Part shown: positions 1-13,466 of the stretch, piece after piece
Position numbering within the stretch: the stretch's first letter is position 1
Layout: every line of letters starts with the position of its first letter
Assembly: GCF_036417845.1 (NCBI RefSeq)
Contig: NC_089979.1
Coordinates: forward strand, 30,252,958 to 30,316,957
Length of the DNA stretch: 64,000 nt
From: Apteryx mantelli
Taxonomy: Eukaryota > Chordata > Aves > Apterygiformes > Apterygidae
Direction of reading: 5' to 3'
The notes under the pieces: model-generated
The model's input: only the letters and a program-made list of their open reading frames with translations
What the model was told of the DNA's origin: nothing
The model's database searches: none
Translations under genes and position numbers: made by a program

Positions 1-3000
1 TATTATTTTAAAAACACACTCAACTGTCACATGGAATAGGAAAAGAAATGTGTTCTTTATTCGTTCTGTTGAAGTTTCAGCTATGAAGAACATCTTGGAG
101 AACTGGACCGTAACTAAGAAAAAGAATCACCTGCAATGATCACCAAGATAAACAGGCTAAGTGTTCAGCTGCATACAGTGATTTCTGCCATTGTAGCAAT
201 ACAAAAACAGACTATAAAAAACCCAGTGAGGGAGCACACAGGCTTATAACACTCTAAAACATTCCTGAGTTCAAATGGCTTCTATTCTTTATATATGAAA
301 GCCACTGTTTTTATCTGAGATACACTCCTAATGATTTAGAAATACTTATAAACAACGCGCACTATAAAACCGTAGTGAGTTTAGAACATCTGACAGAATA
401 GACAAGTTCTTAATGAATATTGCTATCATAGTTTTCCAAAGGGGATGCCTTTTTGGACCAGTGAGTTGAGTAAGAGTCAAAGCAAGCATTTTGAATATGT
501 GAAGCAATGGGTAGAAAAGATACACTTATGTAAGTGCAAGCATCATGTTCCAATAGTTCTTAATGAACAGAGATTAACAAACACTAAGATGCAGCTGTAG
601 AAGTTTTTCTTAATTTTAATAAAAAGATGCCCAATTTTTCTATTTGTTTTTGGGAAGATGGGCTAGTAGTGAATGAAACAACCTGTTGCTTGAAGCAATC
701 AAATTTGTATCTTTACTCTGCAAGTCTTAAGATTTGCTTAAAGTTCTGACATGGGCCTTGAATTCCTCAAAGTAAATTAATTTAGAAAACCAAGAAAACA
801 AAGAAGTCTCTGTTAAATAGCCTCCTTCTAAAAGGTGTCAGGCAAACATGTTTTTTTTTCCCCTCCTAAGGAAAAGAGTCACAAGAAGCATTAAGAATAC
901 GTAAGAGTTTACAGAAATAAACACTGAAGTAACACCAGAAAAGGCAGAAATGAGCCAGAAAATTAATAACTACAAAATGTGGCATTGCAATGACGCCTTC
1001 AGGTTATGATTAATATTTTCCTTGTACATATCTATACAAGTTCTGGAAGCAGCTATATGCCATATTGGAGCCTTCTTTCTGGAAAGAAATAAAATTCATG
1101 CATTTCTCTTTTAGAAGCATTAAACCATGAAGCATGAACTAAGAAGTTCAAGTGAGCTAATTCCTATACTTCCTACATTGAGTGCAGAGGCCATCCTTAA
1201 AACAGGCTGAAACTTGAAAGTTGCTCTCAAGTATTAGCAGTTGCAGAGTATTAGTCCTCTTGATTCTAGAAAGGTACATCATTTAAGAAACAGATCTGTC
1301 TGGCTGATGTCTGAATGGCTACTTAAGGCATATTTTATTGTAGATCTCCAAATACAGCACTTTATAACAATGGTCAAATCTGACAGATAATTACAGGCTA
1401 CGGAAGTACTTTTAAACTGCAGTAAATACCATTAAAAGCATACTCATTCATAATGAAAGATGCTACTGTCTTACATGAGACCAACAGACATGAATTGCAT
1501 TTTCTGTCAATGAATATGGTTTTTCATTTCCTTCAAGTACTCAAAATCTGTACTAATATTTTTTCCACATTGTACTAAACATTCTTTTTTACCAGAAACA
1601 TAATTTTTTCAGTTTACCTTTTGTGCTCCCCTTTTCAGCTATAGGATGAAAATCATCTAACATTAGCTAAGATGTCAAAGCCCAGTTTTCTGCAGAAGCA
1701 ATGTTATCTTAGGTAAGAATTCCAAGAGAAGCACTTTATTAATTTCAACAGCAATCTTGTCTGGTAACAGCATAAGAAAGTGCTCTGAGAGTTATAAATA
1801 TTTATAGATGACCAGCTAATATTATTTAAATCAAGTGATTAGAAAAGCCTACAAAATAACTGTCATCAACAATCATCTTTAAGAAGCTTTTGGCTTGTCT
1901 AATTTTCAGAAAGCTGCCTAAGCTTAAATATTAGTAAACCTACCATTTCTAGTAAAAAGCTAATGAAAGATACCTCAAAAGGTCAAATTCTTGCTTTCTG
2001 AATAGATACAATGGTGTACATTTCACTATATAGACACATTAAGTAACCATGTATACCTTCAAAGCATCTTTACACAGTGATCATCTATTGCATGTCCAGC
2101 ATATCATATTCACACTTATTCCTTCCTGACTGGTGCTTATAGTGACCAGTGTTTAGCATCTGAATTATATCAGAGGTGAAACAGTGATAGGACATTTAAA
2201 GAATCAGCATTTTCTGATAAGAGATTTGTGTTCAGATCTCTTAGAAGACTGACAGGGTCCTTCACATGGTTAAAATTAAGTGCCTAAATTAAATTCTTGC
2301 ATGTGTATCCTCTTTAATACAGATTAATCACAGATGGTGAACGTATGCAGTACCAGCTCATGCACCTAGCTGACTCCCTGAACCCTTCTTCTGTTGGTAG
2401 CTAGTAAGTGAATGCTTTTGAGAAGGACTTAGGGAACAAAAGTCATCTTTAACCCATTCTCGATCAATTGTTCAAGTGTAGAATTACGATATGATTACGG
2501 AATGATCCTCAATTTCCTAAAGGAGATATGGCTGAGGTTAGGAAGGCACATCCAGTTAGACAGTGACATATTACAGTACAGAGATACATTAATGTTTTAT
2601 TTTTATACTATTAGAATCCATTAAAAGAAATCTGCAATTATTTCAGCTACATAAACCAAGAAACGACAGGTATTTCTAGAAATTCTTCACTGTATTTTTC
2701 TACTGCAGCCACCGGGTTTCAGCCCCTACAACCTCCTTCCTCACAGTGAACTTGCTAGATTTTGGACTTCAGGCTGCATCTGTCTTCCATGCCTCACTAA
2801 CTGGGCAGTCAGTATGTTCACCCACAGAGCAAAAGGTCAAACTGCTACAACAGGGACAGAAATGGGGATAGTGACTCACGTGTTCAACTGAGCACCTTTG
2901 GCTACTCTGTAAGAACGTCTCTAACCCATTTTTTTTCCCCTTCCCATATAACAAGAAAGCCTCCCCACCTCACTTGCTCCCCCCTACAAAAGAGAAAAAA

Positions 3001-5583
3001 TTCCTATGTCTCAGAGCATCAAGAATCAGGAAAATTCTTATCTACATGCACCACTACAAAAATAACGTGATCACCACAGAGTACTAAACTAGGCTCATTC
3101 CAAACTGCTACCTGCTCGTAAACAACAATAACTAGTCACATGGAAAATAAACCAGAAAGTCTTACCTGTAAAACGAATTACATTTAAGTATGTGAATCAG
3201 AGGTAAGCAGCCACATGCTTCATTGCCTGTGTAAGCTGTATGCACCCACCACTACCACATGCATTCCTCCACTGATTCCCCCTTTCCTCACTGCACCAGA
3301 GGCTACGTGCCACAAACATTTTCATTTTCTATGGTACACCAGAAGCTGCATTTTGCCCTCCTACCTCAATACTTATGGCCTGCATTTCTTCTTCTGCCAA
3401 GGACTCCATGTGTCTCACCCCCTCCCATGCAACGCAAAAATAGCTGTTCTTCCCCAAGGACCATGTGCTCAGAAGTCTGCCCACCTTTTTCAACTGTATC
3501 TAATGAAATTCCAGCTGGTCTAATGAAAATATTATGCTTCACTACATACTTTGTTTTTGCAGAGAAACAACACACCTACAAACATCACAGCTACCATCCC
3601 TCTCCCTTTGCTTTTTTCCTTCTTCCTCATTTTTTCTGCTTAGAAAGTAAGCCATTCCAGGATGTCCAGGTTTTAAAACCATCAGGGCTCAGACAGAGCA
3701 ATGCAACGCAAAAAGTTGTCAGTTATTTGATTTACAGACTGAGAAGTGGCTGACACTGCTCTGCACGCTACGCAAAGGCCTTCTGTTTCTAGAGTTTTTC
3801 TACCCATCGATACCTAGAACATTCCCTGACGTTTTGGATTCAACTAGATATAGTATTCATAGAAACACAGGACTGGAAAGTCACCTGGACCACTAAGCGC
3901 AGATTTTTGAGCAACTGCAGGCAGTGGTAAGAACAACTCTGTAGTCCATGGAGACTTCCAGGGTCTCCAACCCCCACTGTTTTTGTCATTATGTACAGAG
4001 GCACCACAGCATTGAGTGTAGGCCACTGTGACCAGCAAAAAAGAGGACTATCTTTTAGTTAATAGAAAGATCAAAACAATTCTCCTACAAAAGGGTTTAA
4101 TTAAGTTCATTTAATTGGAAAGCATTACCAATCTCTGTTTTGTACAGAGATAATCAGAGGACTGAGCTCTCAGATAGTATCAGCAGGAAAGAGGCGCATG
4201 TTTATGCACCCAAATTATAAAACAACCTATGCCCCCATGATCTCTCAAGCAATCCTTTCATTTCCCAGATAGGAACGGCAATCTCTCTGCAGAGTCACTC
4301 TCGCTTCACGCCTAGTTTGTGAGCTACCCTACACTGACTGCTTGTCAACACGCACCCTGTATCACCTTTCAGAAGAGGAGGTCAGCCAGTTTTAGCTCTA
4401 AGTAGGGTGTCTAACCCTGCTACCAGACAGGATTTCATTTTGGTAAGATTTTTATACTGACCTCACTCTTCAGCTACAAGTAGGCCAAGTAACAACAGCT
4501 GGTCATCATTGGTAAGTCTCAGTCCTATGCAAAGGCTGGAATTTTTGCTGTGATCATGTAAGATCAAAACCACCCTCTTCCCAGGAGGTACTGTCCACTC
4601 ATCAAAAGCTAGTTTTCCTGTTAACATACACTATGGGACATATTCTTCAGTTTGACCCATCTGTACGGGATTGCCTGCTTCAGAACATGAACTGCTGTGC
4701 CACATGTAAACCATGAACTTCTAGTTTCAGTACAGACCGAGGACAATCAGTGAATTTAAGTTTATTTTGGATGCTTTAACAAGTCTACTTACATTTATCC
4801 ATCCATGCAAAATTGTCAAGCATCTTCCTCACAAGACCCATTAGCAGCAAGACAGTCATGATTACCTATAAACCTTAGGTAATTATACAGATTTTAATTA
4901 AATGTGTTTATAAACTGATTTACAAGATTACAGACAGGCGTCTGAATCTCTAGGAAAGCCCTTAGTAAGCATTTAGTAAGGTAAGAGAATTCACAGACAA
5001 AAACACACTTGCAAAAGGCTAGACAGATGAATGTTCTGGCTGGCCCCCAACAATTCCTTTTACTGGTAGTAATCAATATCCACTGCGGACTCTGCTTTGT
5101 CAACTACTGCTTTCAAAGCTACAAGGCCAATGCAGTGGTCCCAAATACCACTTTCAACTAAAATTCTGTTCAAATCAAGTTTCCAGAAAACCTAATTCAG
5201 AATACGCTTTACTGAACTGTCCAAGTGAGCTAGAAAACATACCCTTCCCCATTCTTGTTCAGTAAAAGGTAATGCATATGCTACAAAAACTTTATGCTTC
5301 AGAGTAATGACTTGACAAAATTTAGTACCTCTTAGTTATAGCTATTCTGGGTTATTCCAGAAGCAATACATGAGTATTGTAATTCAGTATAGTGTCATCT
5401 CAACAAGGAATAACTGAGTCAATATGCAATTACAAATACTCATAAACAGAAGTTTCATAATCTAAATTGGACTAGCATATTCCTTTTCTTGATATAAGCA
5501 CACTTCAATTTGCATAGGAGCTACAGTTTTTATATACAAAACAAGATCAAGACGACTGAAACAAAAAGCCCATACAGTCCTAA

Positions 5584-5617
5584 ACACACACACACACGCG
5601 CGCGCGCGCACACACAC
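5584..5617. repeat. (AC)n(GC)n(AC)n alternating purine-pyrimidine tract
   Basis: A 34-base perfectly alternating tract with a central block of CG dinucleotides flanked by CA repeats. Such sequences are prone to the Z-DNA conformation. Confidence 0.95.
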
Positions 5618-8080
5618 TAAGGGAGAATAAGACTAGCAGAGAAGTTGACAGCAATCAACATCTTTAGTAGCTGAAATCCTGCCCTGTCCTCCTGCTCTGC
5701 CACGCTTTCTGTTCTCACCATCACACGGAAGAGGTCAACATTTAGTATTGCCAGGTTTGCTCAAACTCCATTATTTCAACCTTATTTTCCTTTAAGTTGG
5801 ACACAGCAGTGGGCACATTTGAGGAAGATTTTCAGGACTGTGTAGCACCAAGTAGCTCACACCTATAGCAGCAGAACAGGGAGAGAATTACATAATCTAG
5901 GTCTTCTAATTAGCTTGAGGATGGGTTGATGATTATCTTTTTACTGAAAGAGAAAGTATTTGTTTCATGTAAGTTTAAACAGAGAGGTGTGATCCTTAAT
6001 TTTTGCTTTTTATTTGATTTTCTATCAGTTGCTTTGTATTTCCCTGCAGGGCTCAGAGAAGAAGATGCAGAGTTTACTACACAAGAGTTTGAGAGAACAG
6101 AGATATTTAAAAGTTTGTTTCTTCTGCAGTAATGGCTTTTAATGGTCCATAGACTACATCTCACGGAACCATAAAAGGCAATTTTTTTTGTCATAAGGTT
6201 TACATTGGTCATACAAGTATCAGGATCTCTGCTGAGAAATATTTATACAGGTCCACAAAGACATAAAATTAAAAGGCAGTACCATGTGAAAGTTTAACAC
6301 TATGAAAGTGGTCAGTCCGCTCCCATGCGGTTATAAAGACCATCTCCATCCCACAAGCCTATCCAACAACACAGCCAGCAAGTTGCACTGAGACCACTTC
6401 CTGGGTAGTCATGACAGGTTTGACAGGAGACACTCTTACTTAGCTGGGAAGAGAGGCCATCCAAGAAGGCATTACCATTAACAGGAATAAAATTATCTAC
6501 AAAAAAGATCAATTGCATTAGCTACATGAGGAAAAACTGCAAAAATGGGTCTACAGAAGTTAAAAATGGCAACTCCACAGGATAGATCATTGCTTAACAA
6601 AGACAGTATCACAGACCAGTTTCCTATTGCTACCATGCAACACATGGTAAATACAGCTTCTACTTAAAAATACATCCTTTTGCTTCCATATTTATAACTT
6701 TTAAATGTTAGTTAAAAGTTGGAAACAAGAAGCTACACCATGTCACCATCCTGCTGGTTCCCCATAGAACATCTAGTAAGTGGTCCCACAAGTCATAACC
6801 TAAAAGCCTTCTGCTTTGGACCCAAATACCTCTAGGAATTAGTTAACTAGTTAAGATTTGTGAAGAGTGTGAATGAATGAAGTCTAAGACCCTCAACTCC
6901 ACATAAGCATAATTAATGTATCCAACTAGCATGCTTAGACTGACATTATCTTGGAAAAATTCCAAGGGTCATGGGCATGCTACAGGAAAGAAAGCTACAG
7001 AAGGAGCTACTGTATTTGTTTAATAGATCTACTGCACAGACTGCTGTCAGTGGATTTTGTTCCAAGAAACTATACAAACAAAACAGTCTTTGCAGACAGA
7101 GAGGGATGGGGGTGGGAGAAAAGCAAGAAGGATTTGATCTCGTGATCTCTAGGAAAGTTGAACAGCTGAAATGTTCACAGACAATGTCTGTGGAACACAT
7201 GAATTTTCTGAATTACTGTGACAAATTTCAATTTTACAACTTGAGGGAGATGAAGACCACTAAGCTTCTTAAAAAGTGTCACAGGAGACTTTTTTTGTTA
7301 AGCTGTTTGCATTCTTTGGTAAATTTTCCATCTTCTTCCAAAATGGGAGTCATTCATGCATTTATTCCATTAGAAAAGCATATATACAGGGCATCAAATT
7401 TTATACAGTCACCTTTCCTATAAAATCACCAGAGAACCCAAAATATAAACCAGAATTTGATTTTTCATGATATCCTCAAATCACTTAACTAGTAGGCTTA
7501 AACTGTGCTCTCTTTGCACAGAAAAGAAAATGTTAAACCTAAACAAGGTGTCTTTATTACAGATTCTCCTCAATTTAAGACTATACACACTGCAAATGCA
7601 AGTACTCCTTAGGATTACAAAAAAATAATCTGTCTTCATTCAGCTTTAAGAATGAAGAAAGTGCCAATGGTTAATCAAATCTTTTTATACCCTTCAGCCA
7701 TGTTGCCTTTTCACTCGAGTTTAATTAATGTATCCCAAAACAATTTACTTTCACACTGGCCAGAGAGCGTGTATAGTAATCACTGAAACAGAGCATTCAC
7801 TTTTAAGTAAAATAATTGTATACAAATAGAGTAAGCACTAATGGCTCTCCCAGACTAGTCCTGAGAGGACATTTTAGCCAGAATTCTCAGAAAACTTAGT
7901 AGATGGCAAAATTCACTGTACTGCCAATTACTAATTGAGGCTTAGTTTAGAGTATTAAGCTCATATACAAGTGTCTTTTGTACCTCTGACAAACTCCTTA
8001 TAATTTGGCCCTATCACATGATTCTGGTGGTCACTACCTTCCAAACAGGCTCAATTGATTTTACAGAAGTGGTGTTTTGC

Positions 8081-8160
8081 TTGTTTGTTTGTTTTTTGTT
8101 TTTTGTTTTTGTTTTTTGTTTTGTTTTTGTTTTTTTGTTTTTGTTTTTTGTTTTGTTTTT
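8081..8160. repeat. GTTTT/GTTTTTT-rich low-complexity tract
   Basis: About 80 bases of T runs broken by single G. On the minus strand it reads as A-rich CAAAA units, but I see no recognisable retroelement 3' end attached. Confidence 0.9.
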
Positions 8161-8316
8161 AAACTTCACTTGTTACCGTTAAGGAAGCTTGGTATATCTA
8201 CCCTGCTATTTTTCTTTTCTCCGTAACAAGAATTGGTCCTCAGCTGCAGCATCATACAATTCTGAACTGCTAAGAGGCATTAAAAGAGGTACCAGTATTT
8301 AATAACCATAGTTTCA

Positions 8317-8359
8317 TATATATACACACACACACATATAACATATACATATATAAACA
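8317..8359. repeat. (TA)n/(CA)n mixed microsatellite
   Basis: Consecutive TA and CA dinucleotides, imperfect. Confidence 0.85.
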
Positions 8360-9578
8360 TAGTCCTTATGTTTCACCCCACCCAAAACCCCCTAAAAACC
8401 CAAACCTTCTCATTTCATAAACTCTTAAAAACAAAACAAAGCAAAAAAACCCCACACTTTCCCTAAATTCCCCCTCTCCACACCCACCGTCGTGCCCTTA
8501 CAGTATCTGGAGATGTTAGAATGCCAGACCCTTCCCTCCTTCAACACAAAACCTTGACCCACTTCACTGTGGAAAGCCAGTGAAACAGGCTCCAAATATT
8601 TCATTCTGCAGCTGGTCTTTAAGCCCTAATAACCAGGGGAGGTTGAAGTCACTTGCTAATCTCCTAATGTGTAAGAATCAACAGAGCTCCCCTTTGAGCA
8701 CCCAGCCTACGCCAGAGCACAGAACAGATTGTTTCAGATGACAGCTGCTTGCTGGCAGAACACACAGATTCCCCACCAAGAACGGGAGGCAGGAAGCATC
8801 ACTCAGTTGAGAAAGAGGTTGCCAGCTTAAAAAAAGAAGAAAAAAAAGTTAAATCGCATACCAATTCAAATACAATCAGTGCAGCTCTAAAGAGAACACT
8901 ATATGTATCTAATCTGGCTGCTGCCATCTCCTCTTTACCTCTTGTCTGTCATTTGCCCTTAGTAGGTTGAAAGTTTCCCACAAGGGCTACTTGCCTAATA
9001 TATCCGCGCAGTGCTTCAGGATATTATGGGTGCTCTACAAGTACATATAATAAATCATTGCCATAAACTCTGTAACTAGTTGAAACAAAGTTTGAAATTA
9101 AACATGAGGTACTGAGTTTCACTTTTCTTGAAAAAGAATTAGAGTATTAAGAAAATGAGCTGTAGTCTGCTGACTGATCACAGATATCCCCCGTGTACAT
9201 GTATACACACACAGGCGAGCATGTTCCTGTAATCATGTAGGCAGTGTCTGAACTAGATACTACACACTACAGTACAAAGGACCCATGCATGTAGTAAAAA
9301 TGGTTTCATACCTCCATTTCAAAAATATTTAATGGGTTTACTCACCAGTTTTTTCCCTCACTAGTACAAGTATTTTAATTTGGAAGTAGCCTCTAAACAC
9401 AGCTCAAGATCAGCTGCAGTTTAATTAAAGAGGTTTTTGAAATTATATAACCATTTTTCCTGATTATTTTTCATGTTCTGCAGGATAGCGTTAAAAATTT
9501 TTTAAATACTCCATTTTTAAAGACTCGTTGCTAGAATGACACACTTGTGTTTTTGGGTGTACTGGCTTCCAAGACAAG

Positions 9579-9616
9579 AAAAAAAAAAAAAAAAGAAAGA
9601 AAAAAAGAAAAGAAAA
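9579..9616. repeat. A-rich tract with interspersed G
   Basis: Sixteen A residues followed by GAAAGAAAA-type units. Confidence 0.9.
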
Positions 9617-10136
9617 TCCAACCCAAACACCTTTCTCACTTTCTGTTAACCCCTTCACCTCCCCTCCTCAAAGTCTTGGCAATGAGCCAGAAACTGATTT
9701 TTGAAAGGACCATTTAGATATTATGACTACTATACTTGACAATTTTGCATTCTTACACTTCATCTATACGATTTAAGCCCTCATTAGCGAAATTTCACTA
9801 CTGCTTAAAATCTTTGTTAACATGCTAGACATAAAGCAGGCTGCAACCAACTACTCTGTCAAACACATTTATTTATAAGCAGTCAAAGTACAGACCAAAG
9901 GCTTTTAATGAAGGGATTTTTACTGGCCAGCTTCAGTAGGATGAAGAAAGAAAAAGGAAAAAAGGTATGGAATGAAGTATTTTTTAAAGGAAATGGGCTA
10001 TGCAGATTGTTATTGTGAAAGAAGAACACCACATAAATTAGACTCAAACCATTTCTAACATTATAAGGTCGGTGGACAACGTTAAATTGGAGACTGGAAT
10101 CTTGCAAGCTCTCAGAAATGGCAAAATGGGTTTAAC

Positions 10137-10182
10137 ATATGTGTGTGTGTGTGTGTAACGTATATACATATACACACACACG
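10137..10182. repeat. (GT)n ... (CA)n inverted microsatellite
   Basis: A GT run (10141-10156) is followed after about 15 bases (aacgtatatacatat) by a CA run (10172-10181). The two runs are complementary, so either strand can fold into a hairpin. Confidence 0.9.
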
Positions 10183-12173
10183 CCAGACTTTAACAGTTCA
10201 GTTTGTGGATGAAACAGAAGTTCCAACCGCTAATAATAAACACACCTAGAAACAGATGCTGCAATAAGAATGGTTTTGCAACACAAGATAATACTAATAA
10301 AAACAGGAAACACAGTTACAAACCTCCCTCCTATAAGCGTCCCAATTACATCATGAGATTAAAATTGTAAATTATTGTCTTTATTACTTCCTCTAGTGAT
10401 TTACACTCTGTTTACCCAAATGGAGTCGCATGCAAAGACTGCGTGGCAGGTGTCACGCTGTGATCTGAGCCCACGCTGCCTCACAGCAGCTCTGCGGCCA
10501 CGGCTGCGTGCCAGTGGTCAGGCACCTCTGTGAGCAGTTGCTCTGTCCTGCAGAAACCTATGGAGTCTATGCACAGCTGGCAAACGGAGATCACAGCCAG
10601 ACTCCAGCACTGGCTAGCCAAAAAGCTGCTGCTACTTTTGAGATGTTAGTGGCTGGGCAGACATTTTCCATTACAACTACGTGATGCTCTCGGTTTTGCG
10701 TCTGTGTCCACAAGGACAGAACGCAGGAACTTGATGCCAAATTACAACTGTTCTCACGAATACTCCTCTCTAGACAGATACCTGGTACTTTTAAAAATGG
10801 TGCCCACTCGGGATCAGGCTACTTTAGTGACTATTCTTAATTCTGGGTCCCTCCAGCACAAGCCCAGGTGCGCAAAGTCAGAAATCCCTTCTCTCCATCG
10901 TCTCACCCTGCACTATTTGCATACAAAAATACACTGTCCCTCATCTTGCAGAAGTAACTTATCTAGATACAGGCTATGACTCTTCTTCTCAGACCTCACC
11001 TGGGAAGTTTTCCTTGTTCTCATGGCCTAATGATGGCAACACATCCTGAACAGAGGACCTTCAGTAGCATGTTCACAGGCAGGAAAGTCCTATGTCTGGC
11101 AAACAACAACCAGGATGACCCACTGTCTTGCCTTTGCAAAGACTGATCTCTTTTCACCACTAATAATCTCCAGACAGTAGTGTTCAAAAAACACATAGAG
11201 CTCATAATCCATCACAGTGACACTCCTAAAGAATTTTAAGGGTAACAAGGTAGAATTGAAAGCGAACCAAGTTCTGTTTTTCCCCCACCTTATAACTCAC
11301 AGTTACCCATCTAGAGATTCTCACAAATGAATGCTTCCATAGAAATAAGACATCTTGTGGAGCCTTGCCTAAACTGCTGGATGACAGCCAGTGAACCAAA
11401 GGAGCCAGGACCCCTCTAGTCACTGGAGGATCCTGGACCTCAGAGCCCTCCACTTCCAACACCCAACACAAATTTGTCTCCCCATAAACGCAGGGGAGAA
11501 GAGTAACTATGAGGGAAAAGAGTGCCCACTAACAGTGCATCTATCCACTAAAAGTGTGCTTCTGCTGCAGAAAGCACAAAACTACCTGTAGCAACAGCAA
11601 ATCTCAGTCTCTTAGTGGAAAGCTTTACAGAACTAAACAAAGCTTAGAAAACTTAGTGACATCATTTTGGACCTTAGCAGGTTTTATTCTAGCACAAAGC
11701 AGCCTTCAAGACCATATACCAGTTACTTTTTAGAAAAGCAGTAATGACCTTTGCCCAAAGGCAAATTAGCAAAACAATTTGCTAATTACATAGTAAAAAA
11801 GGGAAGTATTTAACTTCTTTAAATGGCCTAGAAACCACTCTCACATTCAACTGCTATTCAAAAAGACCATTAAAAATTTCTGCTAGTCACCTATAGCATA
11901 AAAATGTTTTTAAAAAACCACTGCTTTTTACAGTTCTTTTAAGATTAGAAAGCTTTTACTCAGAACCTAAGCATTAAGGTATTGAACTCACAGAATTATC
12001 GTGCATAACAGATCACAGAACAACATACACCTTCGAATAACTGCAGAACAAAGGGAAAGAACAAATCTACAGGTGACTTCACTATATTTAGGAATAGCGC
12101 GATCAATACAATATCAGCTTCACAAATATAACTCAGGTCAACCACCAATGCCTGAAGCCAATACATCTGCAGT

Positions 12174-12232
12174 AAAATAAAAAATAATAATAAAAAAAAA
12201 AAACCAAAAAACCCACAACAACAACAACTGAT
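12174..12232. repeat. A-rich low-complexity tract with CAA units
   Basis: Mixed A runs, AATAATAA and (CAA)n near 12218-12228. Confidence 0.8.
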
Positions 12233-13449
12233 AGTTGAAGGGGGGAAAAAAGTTCTGATAAAAAAGATTTACCAAACACAAAAATAGTGCTCCCTTTTTT
12301 TCCTTTTGGGGAACCTACCGAATCTCTACACAAGTCTAAGCAATCTCCTAGCTCTTCTTCACATGCTTACTTTAGTTCTGTGTTAGTTAGCATGAGACTG
12401 TTAAGCAACAATCGAAAACATTCAGGTGAACCATTCATGCTCAAAAGGACAGCAAAAAATTAGTGGCAATCTGCCAAACTCCGCTGACAAAACAACTCTC
12501 TGACTTTCCAGCTAAAAAGGAAATGTTGTATTATAATGTGGATGCAATCAAATTTCTGGTGGGTTTGTTAATCACAGCTAAGAATAATCTGTCTGGTTGT
12601 TTACACTACTTAAAAGAACACTTGTGTTGACACCCAAAGTTTGATTTCCACGTTGGCCTGAACTCTTTTGCACCTGCACTGGTTTGCAGACATAAAATTA
12701 TGTCATGTCTATTCATTGGACATTGTGGAATAGCCAAGTACCATGGTTATTAGAAGCACAAATTAGAAGTGATAACACCCATTTAGCATAGTTTGTAAAT
12801 GTAAATTAAGAATGTAAAAACAAAAAGCTCCATCAAAAAAACCTACCACTAGACTGAAAGACATCTATGGAAGCAGTACTGTGGTATTTTACATTTACTG
12901 TCTTAATGACTTCTGTACTGTATACATTCTACTCACAATGAAAAATCCTATATATTTACATGGCCACAAACCATTAGATTTGACTCATTTTGCAAAGCAA
13001 CAGTTCTGGGGATTTTTTTGTTTTTCTTTTTAATAAGATGATATCATACAGAGTTAACCTTTACCAACCAGTTTTAATGTATGCAGTTGCATCTGCTAGA
13101 AGGGAGGAGAAGAGAAACAACATTCAAGTGCATCTGTTTCTAAATATTTGATTGGATATGGTTCAAGCAGTCTGCAGCCCAACCCTTAGAAGAAGAGGTG
13201 CTCTTATTAAATAAAATAATCCCTTTGAATATTCAGTTGCACCTGCTCTTTTTAGTGGAAAATACATTTGTACTATTCTTCACTCCTATCACATTTCTAA
13301 GCCACAGCAGCTAAGAGCAAGGAACCTGGATCTGGTGCTCCAAAAAGCAACACCCATAAATCCATTGCTGTGGGTGGCTGGGAGTGACTAATTTAGTGCA
13401 TTTAAAATGAATGATAGTATACTTATATGCCCCGAGTTTCTGGGTACAC

Positions 13450-13466
13450 TTTTTTTTTTTTTTTTT
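13450..13466. repeat. T17 homopolymer
   Basis: Seventeen consecutive T. Confidence 0.95.

Noticed and set aside
3259..3753. 164-codon open frame, plus strand, the longest outside the CpG island
   Set aside because: Low-complexity Phe/Pro/Ser/His-rich translation, no recognised domain, no splice or promoter context; within the length expected by chance for 64 kb.
3843..4030. attcatagaaacacaggactggaaag, reminiscent of the antisense CR1 3' terminus
   Set aside because: Only about 30 bases match the family pattern and the following sequence does not align convincingly, so it is not listed as a mobile element.
8081..8160. Poly-A tail of a minus-strand retrocopy
   Set aside because: No adjoining gene-like sequence and no target-site duplication visible; best called low complexity.
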